Below are positions 22,331 through 35,529 of a stretch of DNA of 64,000 bases, piece after piece. The number at the start of each line of letters is the position of its first letter. The stretch's first letter is position 1. The notes beneath the pieces are model-generated. The model did not search any database and was not told the DNA's origin. It worked only from the letters and a program-made list of their open reading frames with translations. Origin of the DNA: Myrica gale (Eukaryota > Streptophyta > Magnoliopsida > Fagales > Myricaceae); contig OZ005603.1 of the NCBI GenBank assembly GCA_963930655.1, positions 22,458,201 through 22,522,200 on the forward strand. Reading direction: 5' to 3'. The position numbers were made by a program, and so were the translations under genes.

Positions 22331-23384
22331 CATTCAATATATACCTCAAATACTACACATGTATCAATAATAAAAACGAACACTACATTACCTCTAGCAC
22401 GAAATGTAGACCAAAATGAACCAATTTCACACGAAAATCTCACAAATGTCGCCCAAATTTTCCAATATTCACCCGGTTAAAAAATCAATGAATTTGGGCT
22501 TGAGATTAATCTTAAGAACTTCTAAACACGCTCACAACTAAAACGACGGTATTTTGACAACATTTTTCGGGAAAAAAAATCCTTCCGCGAGTCTCTTCTT
22601 CTCCTTGCTGTGGGTGTATTTTTGCTTTCACCCACGGGCTTTGCGCATTTTGAAATTTCAAGTTCGATATACGCTGATCAATCGATAATCGTACGCTCGA
22701 TCGCCTTGTCAGCATTAAAATTTCCGCTTAGTTTGTCGGCGATGGATCGTTGCAGAAAGCGCGATCGATCGTCAGGTCTGTATAAAACGACGACGCATGC
22801 AAGCCATACTAACGATCCATAGATAGCAAAATATTAAACGACACCGTTATGTACCGATCGATCGCCTTACCTAGCGATTGATCGGTAACCTAATTATTAA
22901 AAAACGGTTTTAACCCTAACAAATTACTTAATTATTAAAATTCTATTACTAATAATGTCATCTTAATACATACCTCATATTGATGACTTATAATCATTTG
23001 TTAAATAAATGTTATGTCACTAGTTTCTAACATCTTAATAATTTACTCATAATAACAGTAACAAAATGAATCTATGATGCAACATGAACAACTAATATAT
23101 TTTTATATTTCTAATAATTTAAACTCACATTATTTAATAAATAGTAATATTGGTCACATTATTAAATTCTTATATTACTTATTTGATCGACCACTTAGAT
23201 CTTTATTTTTACCGTCCAAAGGGTATATTTGTCATTTTACGAATATAAGTGTATATGTCATGAAATACAAATAACAAAACAATTAAACTGTAATCAAAAT
23301 TACTACATTTTAACAGATAAACACAAATGTCTCAAATACATAAATAAAACCAGAAATCCAAATGTATAAAAAAAAATACATTAA

Positions 23385-24609
23385 CGTGCAACAACGTCAC
23401 GGAAAGTGGCCAAGTCATCAGGAATATCTCTGAGAATCCTCTGTGGATCTGCCTCCGTCTTGAAATAATCCAAAGTCTTCTTAATTTCTTCCAGCTGCTT
23501 GCTGACGTCTGAAATGAGCTACGATCGACTTGTTGCGTAGCATTGTCAGAGTGGACTCCCCATCGAAGGCGGTCAGAAGCTCCTTCACCTCCTCCACCAA
23601 GAGGTTATAGAGCGGCCTTTGCAGTCGCGCTGACACGGCTGTCGAAGTCTGTAAATAGTTGGGCCACCCAGGGAGGGGGCATTGCAGGCGCTCTCGTCTC
23701 GAGAGGTACCTCTGACGCTGATGTATAAGGTTGTGTTGCCTCCTCTGTGGCCGCTGCAGCTCTACGAGCGAACCGTCGAGTCAATGCCCCCTTTTCCCCT
23801 GCTCCTGGACAGAGTGAACTTGTTCATCGTGCTCTTAACCCCCTTACGAGTATCCTCAGCAGTGATCACAACACCTAGAGAAATGAGGAACAGAGTTAGA
23901 AACACGCCGTATAAGATGCTATATTCCTTAATTCCCCAATCCTTATCCATAATCAGCTCGAACACGTACAACGGAAAATTTATCCACATCTGCTGACCCA
24001 TTAAGAGCATGCACTGAGCTCTCGCGAACGTGCACTCGGTAGAATGACTTTTGCCATCGATGTTCGTCGTCCAGATTAGGTGCAAAATCCGCCAAAACAC
24101 ACTGAACTCACTCTGCTTGATTATACTGCCAACCACTACAGAGGTCTTCCCCGTCATCAGCGTCCTTAAGTCCTTCTCTCATGTCTTCTGCTCATCCGTC
24201 AGAGGAACCACCGGGAAGCAGGGGATCTCGGGCCGAGGGCAGTGTATGAAATCTGAAATGACGTATGCTGAGAACATGAATTGTACTCCTCCATCTGCAC
24301 CTCAGGTGCTCTGCCTGCCGAGATAAGTGCACAAAAGAAATCGTTCACAAGGGAGTCGACACAGAAATCATCCACCCACGATAGCTGGTGACGGAATCCC
24401 TGGTACTCGAACAACTGGAAGAGGGTGTGCTCCTCGTACAACAAATCGTCAAAATCAGATAGCGTCTCTGGATGCTCTTTGGCCATCGCCCGCCCCCTCA
24501 AGTACCCATCCGCCTCTCTACTGTCATTATCGAATCAATGGGCTCCTGATCGTGGGATGACGATCCAGCCCTGCCCCTCGTTGTGCGTGCACGCTTAGCT
24601 CCTGACATG
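23385..24609 (-). pseudogene. Putative plant transposon protein (PF20167-like), broken
   Basis: The start MSGAKRARTTRGRAGSSSH resembles N-termini of the transposon-borne proteins catalogued as putative plant transposon protein. Following frames give LFQLFEYQGFRHQLSWVDDF with VNDFFCALISAG, then FARAQCMLLMGQQMWINFPL and YVFELIMDKDWGIKEYSILY. A helical tail follows (YNLLVEEVKELLTAF). A stop (GT*GG) and at least two frameshifts break it. The role of this protein is unknown; the family name is from memory and needs a profile search. It lies between CGATCGATCG repeat blocks of the CACTA element, which may have captured it. Confidence 0.55.
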
Positions 24610-24699
24610 TTATGAATGCTGTAACAATTGTATATAAATATGTGTTAGTAAATAACCACAATAATGTAATTAAAATATTAAAAAGATACAACAAAATGG

Positions 24700-25830
24700 T
24701 GATCCATCGCCACAATACGGATCGGTTGCTATATATAGCGATCGATCGCTTTATAAACACCAATCGGGCGCATAAAATAAAATGATGTGTTTGGATTTTT
24801 ATCGATCAATCGGCACATGCTAACGATCGATCGAAAAAACCTCGATCGGAGGAAAATACCGATCGATCACTACTTTTAATATCAAGCCTACAGATCTATC
24901 ATTATTTCATCAAAACTAAGCGTTTCAATATCAAGCCTACCTAAGCGATCGATCGGTCGAGGTTTTTTAAACGCTCAACATTAATTATCGATCGATCGAT
25001 CTCGGCAATAAATTGAAACTCACCGTTTTATTTACCGATCAATCGCTACATAAAGTTTCGATCGGTCGCTAATTAATCATTACCGATTGATCGTCTACTT
25101 TAGACGATTAATCATTTGACTCAGCATCTACATCACGATCGATCACCATAAAAGGCGATCCATCGGTGTTAATACGAAAATGCACATATGACATAAAACC
25201 CCAAAAGACGCCCAAAATCAGCCCCAAATGATCCCAAAACAATCCTAAACGCCAAAAATATACATTAACACAAAAAAGAATACAATTTACGGACCTAAAT
25301 GAAGGATATAACAAATTAAAAAAGCGCACAATAAAAACTAATTTAAAACAGCTTAACATCTCTTATAAAAAATATAACTATGTACCTGTGATGTAGATGA
25401 TAACAGGAAATGATTCCACGTACTTTGGAAGACAACGCCACACAAAATGGTTCTGTGAAGTTTGAGAGGATTCGAGAAAATTCGTGGAGAGATAACCGGG
25501 AAAAATGATTCGGCGGTTTCATATAATCCTTTTCTCTGATCGATCGTGACTCATTGCATCGATCAATCGCTTGCCGTTTTACACATGGCGATCTCCCATT
25601 CGCTTGTAGGCACGATCGACCGTTAATTACAATGATAGATGGTGGATTCGAAAAAAAATGACAGTTACGCTTCCCGATCCATCATCGCTTCGCATTTTCC
25701 AACGTTTCCACGCAACGATCGATCGTGCGTTTTTCACCGACCGATCACTAATCAGAACGACATGCTGATTTGTCACCGATTGATCGGGGCATAATCACCG
25801 ATCAATCATTAAGTGTGATGACTTAAATTT
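24700..25830. repeat. CGATCGATCG subterminal repeat block, first copy
   Basis: The palindromic word CGATCGATCG and one-base variants recur every 15-60 bp on both strands, with (G/A)TGACGAAA palindromes from 25840 to 26010. Such motif arrays near CACTA ends are binding sites for the element's accessory protein in known systems; here that role is inferred. Confidence 0.75.
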
Positions 25831-26030
25831 GTCGCCAAAAGACTTCACATTTAGTGACGGAGCTTCTCGTCACAAAAGCACCGATCGATTATTTTATCGC
25901 GTCGTGACGAAATTTTTCGTCACCAAAACATTACCTTTTAGTGACAAAAATTTTATTTCGTCACAAAAAACCCTTATTTAGTGACGAAAATAGCACTTCG
26001 TCACTGAAAGTCTACTTTCTAGTAAATTCC

Positions 26031-26867
26031 CACTTTAAAACACAAAAACTGAGTTGTCACTTAAAGCATGTCAGCAAAGATTTTAGGTGACAATTTTCAT
26101 GTTTCTTCGCTCAAAACCGTCCGGATGGTATAAATCTTTCGAAAGGAAACATATACCGTTCAAACGGTTTTCTGCTATACTGAGGGGTGTGAACGTACTC
26201 TCCATACGTTCGTATGAAGAGTGTGAACGTTTGGTCCAATGTGACGAAATATATTTCGTCATGGAAGATACATGTGCACGGTAATATACAAACATGAGCA
26301 CGATAACATAAAAATGTGTGCATGGTAATATAAAGACATCCGCATTCATATTTGTGTGGACATCATTTTGGCATCCAAACAATGTGTTTTTTCCTCGTTG
26401 GAATGTTCGTCTATACGTCCGGACGGTTGTGAGTATTCATGACGATTTTGAATGTGTCACTAAGTGGTGACGATCATTAGTCGTTAGGTAAAATGTGTTG
26501 GGACGGTGTAAAAAGACCATCCGAACGTACATGATGAATTTGTGATGATTCTAATCGTCACTCAGGTACAACAATTTATATTTTGTCACTCAGATAACCG
26601 TTCGAACATTGAATTTATTCGTCTGGACGATAATTAACTATTTATGGCGATACTTATTGTCACTCATTTGCAACGAGCAGGATTTCGTTATGCCACAAAT
26701 ACGTCCGAACGAGTTTTTGACCTGTCCAGGCTGTCCAGACGGTTTTGGCGTTTTTGGATGATTTTGGGTGACGAAATTAATATTTTGTCAGGAAAATGCC
26801 ATTTTAGATGAAAAAATTTAGTTCGACATCCAAAATTTTGTCGCCTAAGATCTAATTTCTTGTAGTG
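26031..26867. mobile_element. Fragment of a second CACTA family (CGTCCGGACG type)
   Basis: It ends TTTCTTGTAGTG at 26867, the complement of a CACTACAAGAAA terminus, and is rich in CGTCCGGACG / CGTTCGAACG palindromes and GTGACGA words. No other terminus or coding sequence was found. Related fragments lie at 55140-55692 and 63340-63750. Confidence 0.65.
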
Positions 26868-27251
26868 GCTCGATCGCGCATATAGTTCGGATAAACATTT
26901 ATGAACAAATTCCTTGTACTCTTCAAATGTTTTAAAGTTTGAACTTTTTAGAGTAATAACTAGCTAGAAAGAAAAGTAGTGGCCATAGGATTAATTTAGC
27001 ACCTATTTTGACCTTAGGATTAATTAATGGTTGGCTACTCCAAAGTCGTTGATCTAAACAGTAAGGAAAATGCAAAGTATATATCTTACCTTTGATTTTG
27101 GCAAAATCGATTTTAGAACATGTGCTTCTACATTATTTGAATTTAGGACCCATGTTAGCATAGGTAGCGGGAATAGAGATCCCACCCCGATTTCTGTAAA
27201 TTAAGAGACAAAAATTTCCCACTTGTATCGTAGTAGTTTCCTCATAGGCAG
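26868..27251. repeat. Unique flank with one copy of a dispersed local repeat
   Basis: The stretch 26880-27040 (TTCGGATAAACATTTATGAA...TTTGAACTTTTTAGAGTAAT) has diverged copies at 38105-38190, 38285-38390 and 40085-40240, on the other side of the 10-kb hAT block. No gene was recognised. Confidence 0.55.
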
Positions 27252-27399
27252 TAGGGGTGATCAGAACCGGACCGGACAACAAAACCGGATCGGACCGGAC
27301 TAGTTTTATGGTCTTTGAAAGTTAAATCCGGTCCGGTCTGGTGCAGAGTTTTTAAGCATGAGGTCCAGACCGGATCGCATTATATATATATTTAAAAAA

Positions 27400-28774
27400 A
27401 GGCGCCTCATGCATACGCCCGCATGCCTTGCCCCCTTCGTCCTTTCCCCCACGCGGCACGAGTTAAGTTAAAAAAAAAAGAACAAAACAAAAGTAAAAAA
27501 AGCCTGCCGCCTGACCTGACTTCTTCGGTCTTCCCCCTCCCCCAACCAACGCGAAACTCCTCAGCACTCCCATAGAAAAAAAATGCACGACTGCACGACA
27601 TATCTGAGTTTTCTTTTTTCACCACCCTTAGCCCAGCGCCTGCACTCTGCAAATCTGCTCCCTGCTGACTGCCCCCTCCTCAGCGGCCAGCACAACCACA
27701 CAAACACCCACACCCACGACCCCATCCCCTTCCCCAGGAGCTGCTGCCCACGCCCGCTGCCCTCTGCCCACGCCCATGTATTTAACCTTAACAGATTTGT
27801 GAAAAACCCACTTTGAATACTAACTCAGATTTATGTTAATCCACTTCGAATGCTGTGTCAAAATATGGATCAACATTGTCCCCATTTTTGAGGCATTTCA
27901 ATTAATTGTTAGCTGATAGCTTTAGATTTAATTTTTCTGAGAAGTAAACTAGGTGGAATGTGTAATTCTTTTAACTACCTGGTCTGGAAAAATCAAGGTC
28001 TGTTGAGTAGCGGCATTTCCTTTCCTTCATGCTACTGTAATATGGAGATTATTTGTTGTTTGTGCCAATTTTGGCTTAAGCCACTGATAGGATAATTAGC
28101 ACCATGTAACACAACTGCTCTCTCATGCATATGAGTAAAATTTATCTTGCTGCTAAACCAATTACTATTGTCCCAATTATTTTCTGGTTTGGCTTTTCAT
28201 TTCCCATTTTTTGTAACTGGTTGTATTGAAAAATATGTCGAGTTTTGGCCATGTTACCCTGAATTATGTTCATAAGCTACTCAAATCTACACCAAGCTTA
28301 AATATGTACTGAAATTTTGATGAGAAAAATTTAAAATTTTTTCTTTTTCATGGGATTATGAATATTAAATCTAGCATGATTAGTGATCACAGAGTACTTA
28401 TAGCTTGTGTTAGTTTCAACAAAGTGGAATTCTTATAGAGTACATCTTGGCATTCACCTTACCATTAACGTGAAGTACTAGCAGTTAGGTGTTTTGTTTT
28501 CTTAGGTTTCCTAGCACCCGAATGGAGAATCAACATCTTCCATCTATTATGATGGCCCAAGTATTTCTTTCATCTAATTCGTTCCCTATGTTCAGTGGAA
28601 TTCATTGTGTAATGTTAACAATTCATGTTTGATATCTTTTGTGATGTATTGTGGTCGTTCCATATGTTTGCATATATTATTTATTTTAGGAATTAGTTAG
28701 GTTTGTTCAAGGTCTTGATTAAATATGGTGAATTCAAATGATCCTTACTTGTTTTTTTCTTCCTTGTAGACATT
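27400..28774 (+). other. hAT leader and first intron
   Basis: A C-rich leader-like block (27530-27790) is followed by AT-rich intron-like DNA ending in TTCCTTGTAG just before the ATG at 28775. The same layout appears in the other hAT remnants of the window. No coding sequence was recognised. Confidence 0.45.
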
Positions 28775-30976
28775 ATGTCTCGTTCTCGTTCTCGTAATTG
28801 TTCAGATAGTAGTGTTGATGCAATGAGACTAAGTTTAGAGGATGAGGATATGATGGTTGAGGAGGGAGATGTTTCAGAAATTCCCCCACCAAGTAGTGAA
28901 CCACCTAAACCAAAAAGAAAGAATCAATCTATGGTTTGGTCATTCTTTACAAAGAAGTATGTTGGTGACCCACCACGTCCTAGGGTGATTTTGCAACTAT
29001 TGTGATGTTGATTATGCTGCGGATGGAAATATGAGTGGGACGAAGATCTGTTGGACCATCTTACTAAATGTTAGAAAAACTCCAATCAGCTACCTCCAAA
29101 ACAATAAAGAGGCAAAAAACTTTAGCATATGAGAAGGGAGTTGAGGGTGATGAGAACCCTAGTAATTTGGTGTTGACAAAAAAGTTTGACCATAATCATG
29201 CTATAGCTCTTCGTCAAGCTTTGACAGAGTTTCTTATTGTTGATGAGCTTCCTTTCAGGATTGTAGAGTCTCTCCAATTTAGGAAGTTTATACGGATGTT
29301 GGAACCTAGATTTCAAGTCCCATCTCGCATGATCATTGCTAGAACTTGTATGGACATTTTTGAAGATCAAAAAACATGGTTGAAGGGTATGATTAGGGCT
29401 TCTGATGGTAGAGTTTGTCTCACCACAGATGCTTGGACTTCGATTCAGAATTTGAGCTATATGGTTGTCATTGCCCATTGGATTGACAAGGATTGGAAAT
29501 TGCAGAAAAGAGTGATTATTTTTCGTTTGATTGATAATCACAAAGGAGACACAATTGTGGCACAAGAGGAGTTTTACATGATTGGGGAATTGAAGAGATT
29601 ATGACCATCACAGTTGATAATGCGTCTTCAAATGATACAACTATTGGTTACTTTTAGAGGCATCTAAGAAGTAATATGTTGAACGGTCTTTACATTCATA
29701 TGAGACGTGCAGCGCATATTATGAATCTTGTGGTTGGTGATGAGTTGAAAATAAATGATGATGTAATTACAAGAGTTCGTGATGCAATTAGGTATGTATT
29801 TTTTTTTTCATTTCTTAATACTATACATTATTCTTTTATTAAAAATTTGTTATTTCTCACAGTTATTTTTTATGAAATGCAATTAGATATGTACGGTCTT
29901 CTCCTGCAAGGCTTATCAAGTTTAATCAATGTGTTGAAAATGAGAGGATCAAATTTTCAAAGAGTCTGTGCCTTGATGCCTCGACTCATTGGAACTCTAC
30001 ATATTTGATGTTGGATGTTGCTGAGAAGTATGAGTTTGATTTTGATAGAATGGAGAGTGATGATGTTGATTATCTTCCTCATTTTACTAAAGGTGAATGT
30101 GGGAAGAGGAACTTGGGACCTCCAACAAAAGAGGACTGGACAAAAATAAGGGTATTTTGCAAGTTTCTTGAACTCTTTTATGATGCTACTGTGCAATTTT
30201 CTGGTTCTTTGTATGTTACTTCGAATTACTACTTCCATGGACTCTATGGGGTGCATTCTCATTTGTATCGTTATACACAAAGTACAGACAAAAGATTGAA
30301 AGACATGGCTGAATTATGATGCTTAACTACCAAAAATATTGGTGGAGAAATGACAGGTTAAATTTGTTTATATTTATTGCAAATGTGATTGATCCACGGT
30401 CTAAGTTACAAGTAATGGGGAAAATGGTGAGGTTGATGTATGGTGGAATAGAGGGAGAGAAATTGGTGGCCAGTATAAATGATTTGTTTCGTGCATTGTT
30501 TGATGAATATGCGTTGGGGTTACCTCATGCTCAGGTGCATTCAACTAGTAGTAGTGTGCCTCCTCCTCCAGTAGTTGTTGCTTCTGGTAGCAAACGAACT
30601 TTATTTGAGGATTATTGGAGTACAGCTGTGTCGTTTGGAATATATTCATCAAGTCCTACTGCAAACTTAGAAATTGATCGTTATTTGGCTGACCCACTTG
30701 TTGCTCCAGACAAGAATATTTGATGTATTGAAATGGTGGAATAATAATAATTTACGATATCCCATCATTGCTAAGATTGCACGGGATGCATTGACTATCC
30801 CTATCTCCACAATGTCTTCAGAGTCCGCTTGTAGTACGGGGGTACGTGTACTTGATCCATTTCGTAGTTCATTAGCTCCAGCGACTATGGAGGCACTCAT
30901 TTTCATCCAAGATTGGTTGAGGCGTGCAGATGAAAAGGAACCAATTAACATAAAAAAAAACTTTGGATTGTATTGA
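28775..30976 (+). pseudogene. hAT transposase (BED, RNase-H-like core, hATC), broken
   Basis: Order of domains: acidic Ser-rich start and BED finger remnant (MVWSFFTKK), then LRQALTEFLIVDELPFRIVE, the catalytic core (ASDGRVCLTTDAWTSIQNLS with the first Asp, and ITVDNASSNDTT), HMRRAAHIMNLVV, and a 95-bp intron at 29792-29886. Next come CLDASTHWNSTYLMLDVAEK, the linker, and the C-terminal dimerisation domain hATC (STMSSESACSTGVRVLDPFR). At least three frameshifts (about 29000, 29585, 30715) and stops (29657, 30319) inactivate it. Intact RICESLEEPER-type proteins are about 680-700 residues, and nearly the whole length is traceable here. Confidence 0.88.
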
Positions 30977-31459
30977 GAGTTATGACATGGACTCTGGTAA
31001 ATAAAATTTGTATGTAATTTTGATTTGCTTTACTTATATTTATTTATTTTTAACATTTATTGACATTTAAAGTTTTAAACATGCAGAAATAGCAAGCAAT
31101 AGCACAGCAGTAAGCGAACTTGGGACATCAACCACTGGCAAGACATAAAGAGAAAACTCATTTGTAACATTCACAAGTTTTTAAGTTTGTTAATGTATTT
31201 GTTTATGCGTGTTTAATACATTTAAATAGGAATTATTGTATGTCTTATAAAATATCACGTACTATTTATTTCTACATAATTGTTTGTTCCAATTCTATAT
31301 AATTTTGTAAGATATTTACAACTAATTTATTATCTTAAGACTCATATTCAATCAAAATCTCATATTCAATCAAAATCAATAAATCATCCCCTTGTTACGT
31401 TAACTTTAAAATTCAATAATCATATTAGAAATAATCCCCTTTTTACGTTAACTCTAAAT

Positions 31460-33130
31460 GAATTCATATTTATAAGTCTTTAAATGAATTCACATCTTTA
31501 AATTAATGAGCAAACTATTGTATGAGTTGAATGAGTTAAATGAATTCACATCTTTAAATTAATGAGCAAACTATGATAGGAGTTAAATGAATTCACATTT
31601 TTAAGTCTTTATATCAATTTACATATTTAAATTAATGAGCAAACTATAGTATGAGTTAAATGAGTTAATTGAATTCACATCTTTAAATTAATAAGCAAAC
31701 TATTGTAGAAGTAAAATGAATTCACATTTTTAAGTCTTTAAATGAATTTACATATTTAAATTAATGAGAAAACTATAGCATTAGTTAAATAAATTCACAT
31801 CTTTAAATTAATGATCAAAATATGGTATGAGTTAAAATGAGTTATATAAATTCACATCTTTAAATTAATGAGCAAACTATGGTAAGAGATAAATGAATTC
31901 ACATTTTCAAGTCTTTAAATGAATTCACATCTTTAAATTAATAAGCGAACTATGGTAGGAGTTAAATGAATTCACATTTTTAAGTCTTTAAATCAATTCA
32001 CATATTTAAATTAATGAGCAGACTATAGTAGTAGTTAAATGAATTCATATTTTTAAGTCTTTAAATGAATTTACATCTTTACATCTTTAAATGAATTCAC
32101 ATCTATAAGTCTTTAAATGCATTCACATCTTTAAATTAATAAGCAAACTATGTTAGGAGTTAAATGAATTCACATTTTTAAGTCTTTAAATGAATTTACA
32201 TATTTAAATTAATGAGCAAACTATAGTATGAGTTAAATCAATTCACATTTTTAAATTAATGAGCAAACTATGGTAAGAGTTAAATGAATTCATTTTTTTA
32301 AGTCTTTAAATGAATTCACATTTTCAAATCTTTAAATGAATTCACATATTTAAATTAATGAGCAAACTATAGTAGGAGTTAAATGAATTCACATTTTTAA
32401 GTATTTAAATCAATTCACATATTTAAATTAATGAGCAAACTATAGTAGTAGTAGTTAAATGAATTCACATTTTTTAAGTCTTTAAATGAATTTACATCTT
32501 TAAGTCTTTAAATGAATTGACATCTATAAGTCTTTAAATTAATTCACATCTTTAAATTAATAAGCAAACTATGTTAGGAGTTAAATGAATTCACATTTTT
32601 AAGTCTTTAAATGAATTTACATATTAAAATTAATGAGCAAACTATAGTATGAGTTAAATCCGTTCACATCTTTAAATTAATGAGCAAACTATGGTAAGAG
32701 TTAAATGAATTCACATTTTTAAGTCTTTAAATGAATTCACATTTTCAAATCTTTAAATGAATTCACATATTTAAATTAATGAGCAAACTATAGTAGGAGT
32801 TAAATGAATTCACATTTTTAAGTATTTAAATCAATTCACTTATTTAAATTAATGAGCAAACTATAGTAGTAGTAGTTAAATTAATTCACATTTTTTAAGT
32901 CTTTAAATGAATTGACATCTTTAAGTCTTTAAATGAATTCACATCTATAAGTTTTTAAATTAATTCACATCTTTAAATTAATAAGCAAACTATGGTAGGA
33001 ATTAAATGAATTCACATTTTTAAGTTTTTAAATGAATTGACATATTTAAATTAATGAGCAAACTATAGTATGAGTTAAATGAATTCACATTTTTAAATTA
33101 ATGACCAAACTATGATAGGAGTTCACATTT
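31460..33130. repeat. AT-rich tandem array with ~420-bp higher-order period
   Basis: The array is made of variants of TTAAATGAATTCACATTTTT, AAGTCTTTAAATGAATTTAC and TTAAATTAATGAGCAAACTA. Identical variant order recurs with a 420-421-bp shift (the AAGCAAACTATGTTAGG variant at 32141 and 32562, its near relative at 32982; the TTTCAAATC block at 32315 and 32735). The last ~1 kb is therefore a higher-order repeat of about 2.5 units. No coding sequence. It lies between the hAT transposase and the nested CACTA. Confidence 0.85.
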
Positions 33131-33399
33131 TTTTTAATCTCAAAATTAAAAAAATGTGTGTTGAAAAGGAAAAAAAAATTGAAACCGATCTGGACCACTT
33201 AACAATACTAGAAAATTGATTTTTAGTGACGAAATTCTAGGTACTAAAAGTCTATTTCTAGTGACGAAATGCTATTTTTGTCACTAAAAAATTGTTTTTC
33301 ATGACGAAAATAATTTTCGTCACTAAAAGTCTTATTTGTGACGAACTAACCATGTTGTCACAAAAAGTTAATTTTTTGGTGACGAAAAGTTTCGTCACA

Positions 33400-34760
33400 C
33401 GCCGATCGATCGATACTTTTGTGACGAAATGCTCCATCACTAAATGCAAAGAGTTTTGGCGAGGAAATTATGTCGTCACTCCTCCCAATCGATCGTTGTA
33501 TATATACCGATCGATCAGTTACCAATAAACACGTGGCTTTGAAACACGATCGATCGTTCATCATAAGTGATCCATCGCTACGATATGATGATCGATCGGC
33601 ATGCGTCATAGAAGATCTTTCCAAATTTTAAGATAACCGATCGATCGGTGATTTAGGTGATCGATCGTTTAAGTACGATGTCGTTTAAATATTTCTAATC
33701 TATCGATCGATCGTTTGTATTGAAGTGATCGATCATCAAAGCCACCGTCATTTTGTCTTATGCATAATGATCGATCGGTAAAGGCACAATAACCGATCCA
33801 TCGTTAAGATATGACGATCGATCGGCATGCGTCATAGAAGATCTTTCTAAATTTTAAGATAACCGATCGATCGGTGATTTAGGTGATCGATCGTTTAAGT
33901 ACGATGTCATTTAGATATTTTTAATCAACCGATCGATCGTTTATATTGAAGTGATCGATCATCAAGGACGTCGTCGTTTTGTCTTATGCATAACGATCAA
34001 TCGGTAAAGGCACACTAACCGATCCATCGCTACGATATGACGATCGCTCGGCATGCGTCATCTTTTTCGTTAGACGAAGCGATCGATCGTTTCGATAAAG
34101 CGATCGATCGGTTCACACGGTATCATTTTAAATGCAAAAGGCGATCGATCGGTTAACATTGACGATTGATCGGTACGTAAATTTAATGATTAAACATTTG
34201 TGATTGAATAATATGAGCTTAAATAATTAGAAATACAAAATATATATTAACAAAGTACGTTAGGATATGTTTAGATTACATAACAACAAATAAAGTATAC
34301 TTAATTAATATTTAAGAAAGCATGTACAAGTTGTACATGTTACATCAAATAAACATTTTGTAAGAGTTAGTATGAGCAATGTACTAAGATGTCATAAACT
34401 AGTGATATAAAGCTTATTTAACATATGATTATAAGTTATTAGTATGTGATATGTATTAAAATGACATTTTAAGTAAAATAATTTTAATAATTATTTCATT
34501 TGTTAGATTAAAAATCGTTTTTTCAATAATTAGGTTTAACGATCGATCGGTATGTCACCGATCGATCGGTAAAGGAAGGTGTCGTTAATGGTTTGAGACC
34601 AATTGATCATATATTAATACGGTCGATCGCTCACGTCCGTCGTCATTTTGAATTCGCTTCCCGATCGATCGTGTAACGTGTGATCGCTCGTTCGAAAACT
34701 TAGCGGGAATTTTAAAGCTGACAAGGCGATCGATCGGTATGGGGACCGATCGATCGGTGT
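33400..34760. repeat. CGATCGATCG subterminal repeats, second copy
   Basis: Many CGATCGATCG words occur, including two successive ~240-bp near-duplicates (33575-33790 and 33825-34045, sharing GGCATGCGTCATAGAAGATC and GATAACCGATCGATCGGTGA). A matching block lies at the other end of the element (36590-37015). Confidence 0.8.
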
Positions 34761-35529
34761 TTATCGTGCTTGAAATACCCAAATGCTCTAAGGTCGTGGG
34801 TGAAGTGAAAAAAACACTAACGAAAACGATGAGCACGAAGGCTTGCGGCAAGGAGCTCTTTTCCACTCAAACTTAGTCCAAATACCGTTCTTTTGGTTTA
34901 GAGAGTGCTTAGAATAGATTAAGAGGAAGTCGAGCTCATATTCATTGGTGTTTTAACCGAGTGAATATTGAAAATATTTGGCGAAATTTGTGAGATTTTG
35001 GTAGAGATTTTGTTCGTTTTGATGTTTATATCGTGCAAGAGGTAATATACTCTACATACATTACGATTTATGAACAATTTGGTTGGTTATTTGATGATTT
35101 TTTTGATTTGGGTATTTGTGGGTATTGTGGATATAATTTGTGATGATTAGAGCTTATTAGGATGTTCTTAATATGTACATTGCAATGAGTATTGAATGAG
35201 GATGATTTGAGAGTGATTTGGGTGTGGATTTGAGTGTGTGGAGAGGGTTTGCATGGTTTTATCGATCTGGGTAATTGACGATCGATCGTCATATTTTTAC
35301 CGATCGATCGGTGTTTCACGTAAGTTTTGTTGCAAATTATTGATGATGTGTAGCATTTATATTTATTTAGATATTTGATTATTGAAGTGCTTGAGTTCCG
35401 AAAATAAGAATGACGTAAGATCTCTCCTTATGTTGTTCATAATTTTTCTCATATATTGCCCTGATAATGTGGATGAGTAGAGGTTTGTTTGTTTATATAA
35501 ATTGTATTTTTTTAATACTCATTTGAAAT

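Larger units (their letters stand above)
19776..26026 (-). mobile_element. Decayed CACTA (En/Spm) element with CGATCGATCG repeats, 3' end lost
   Basis: On the minus strand the order is: right-hand terminus near 26026 (TTTCTAGTA, cf. the 33203 terminus CAATACTAGAAA), TAGTGACGAAA palindromes, dense CGATCGATCG repeats (24700-25830), a transposon-associated frame (23385-24609), more repeats (22670-22890), DUF4216 sequence (21593-22330) and a Transposase_24-like protein (19780-21470). The 3' terminus is absent: the sequence joins the Pack-hAT abruptly at about 19776. The same coiled-coil exon and repeats occur in the element at 33203-37208. Confidence 0.75.

Noticed and set aside
31460..33130. Possible CRISPR-like array
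   Set aside because: Repeats are AT-rich, variable and lack unique spacers; a plant tandem repeat inside a hAT element explains it.
33400..34760. GATC-rich block as bacterial DNA or a methylation-site cluster
   Set aside because: It is confined to CACTA subterminal regions in two related elements, with no bacterial genes nearby.
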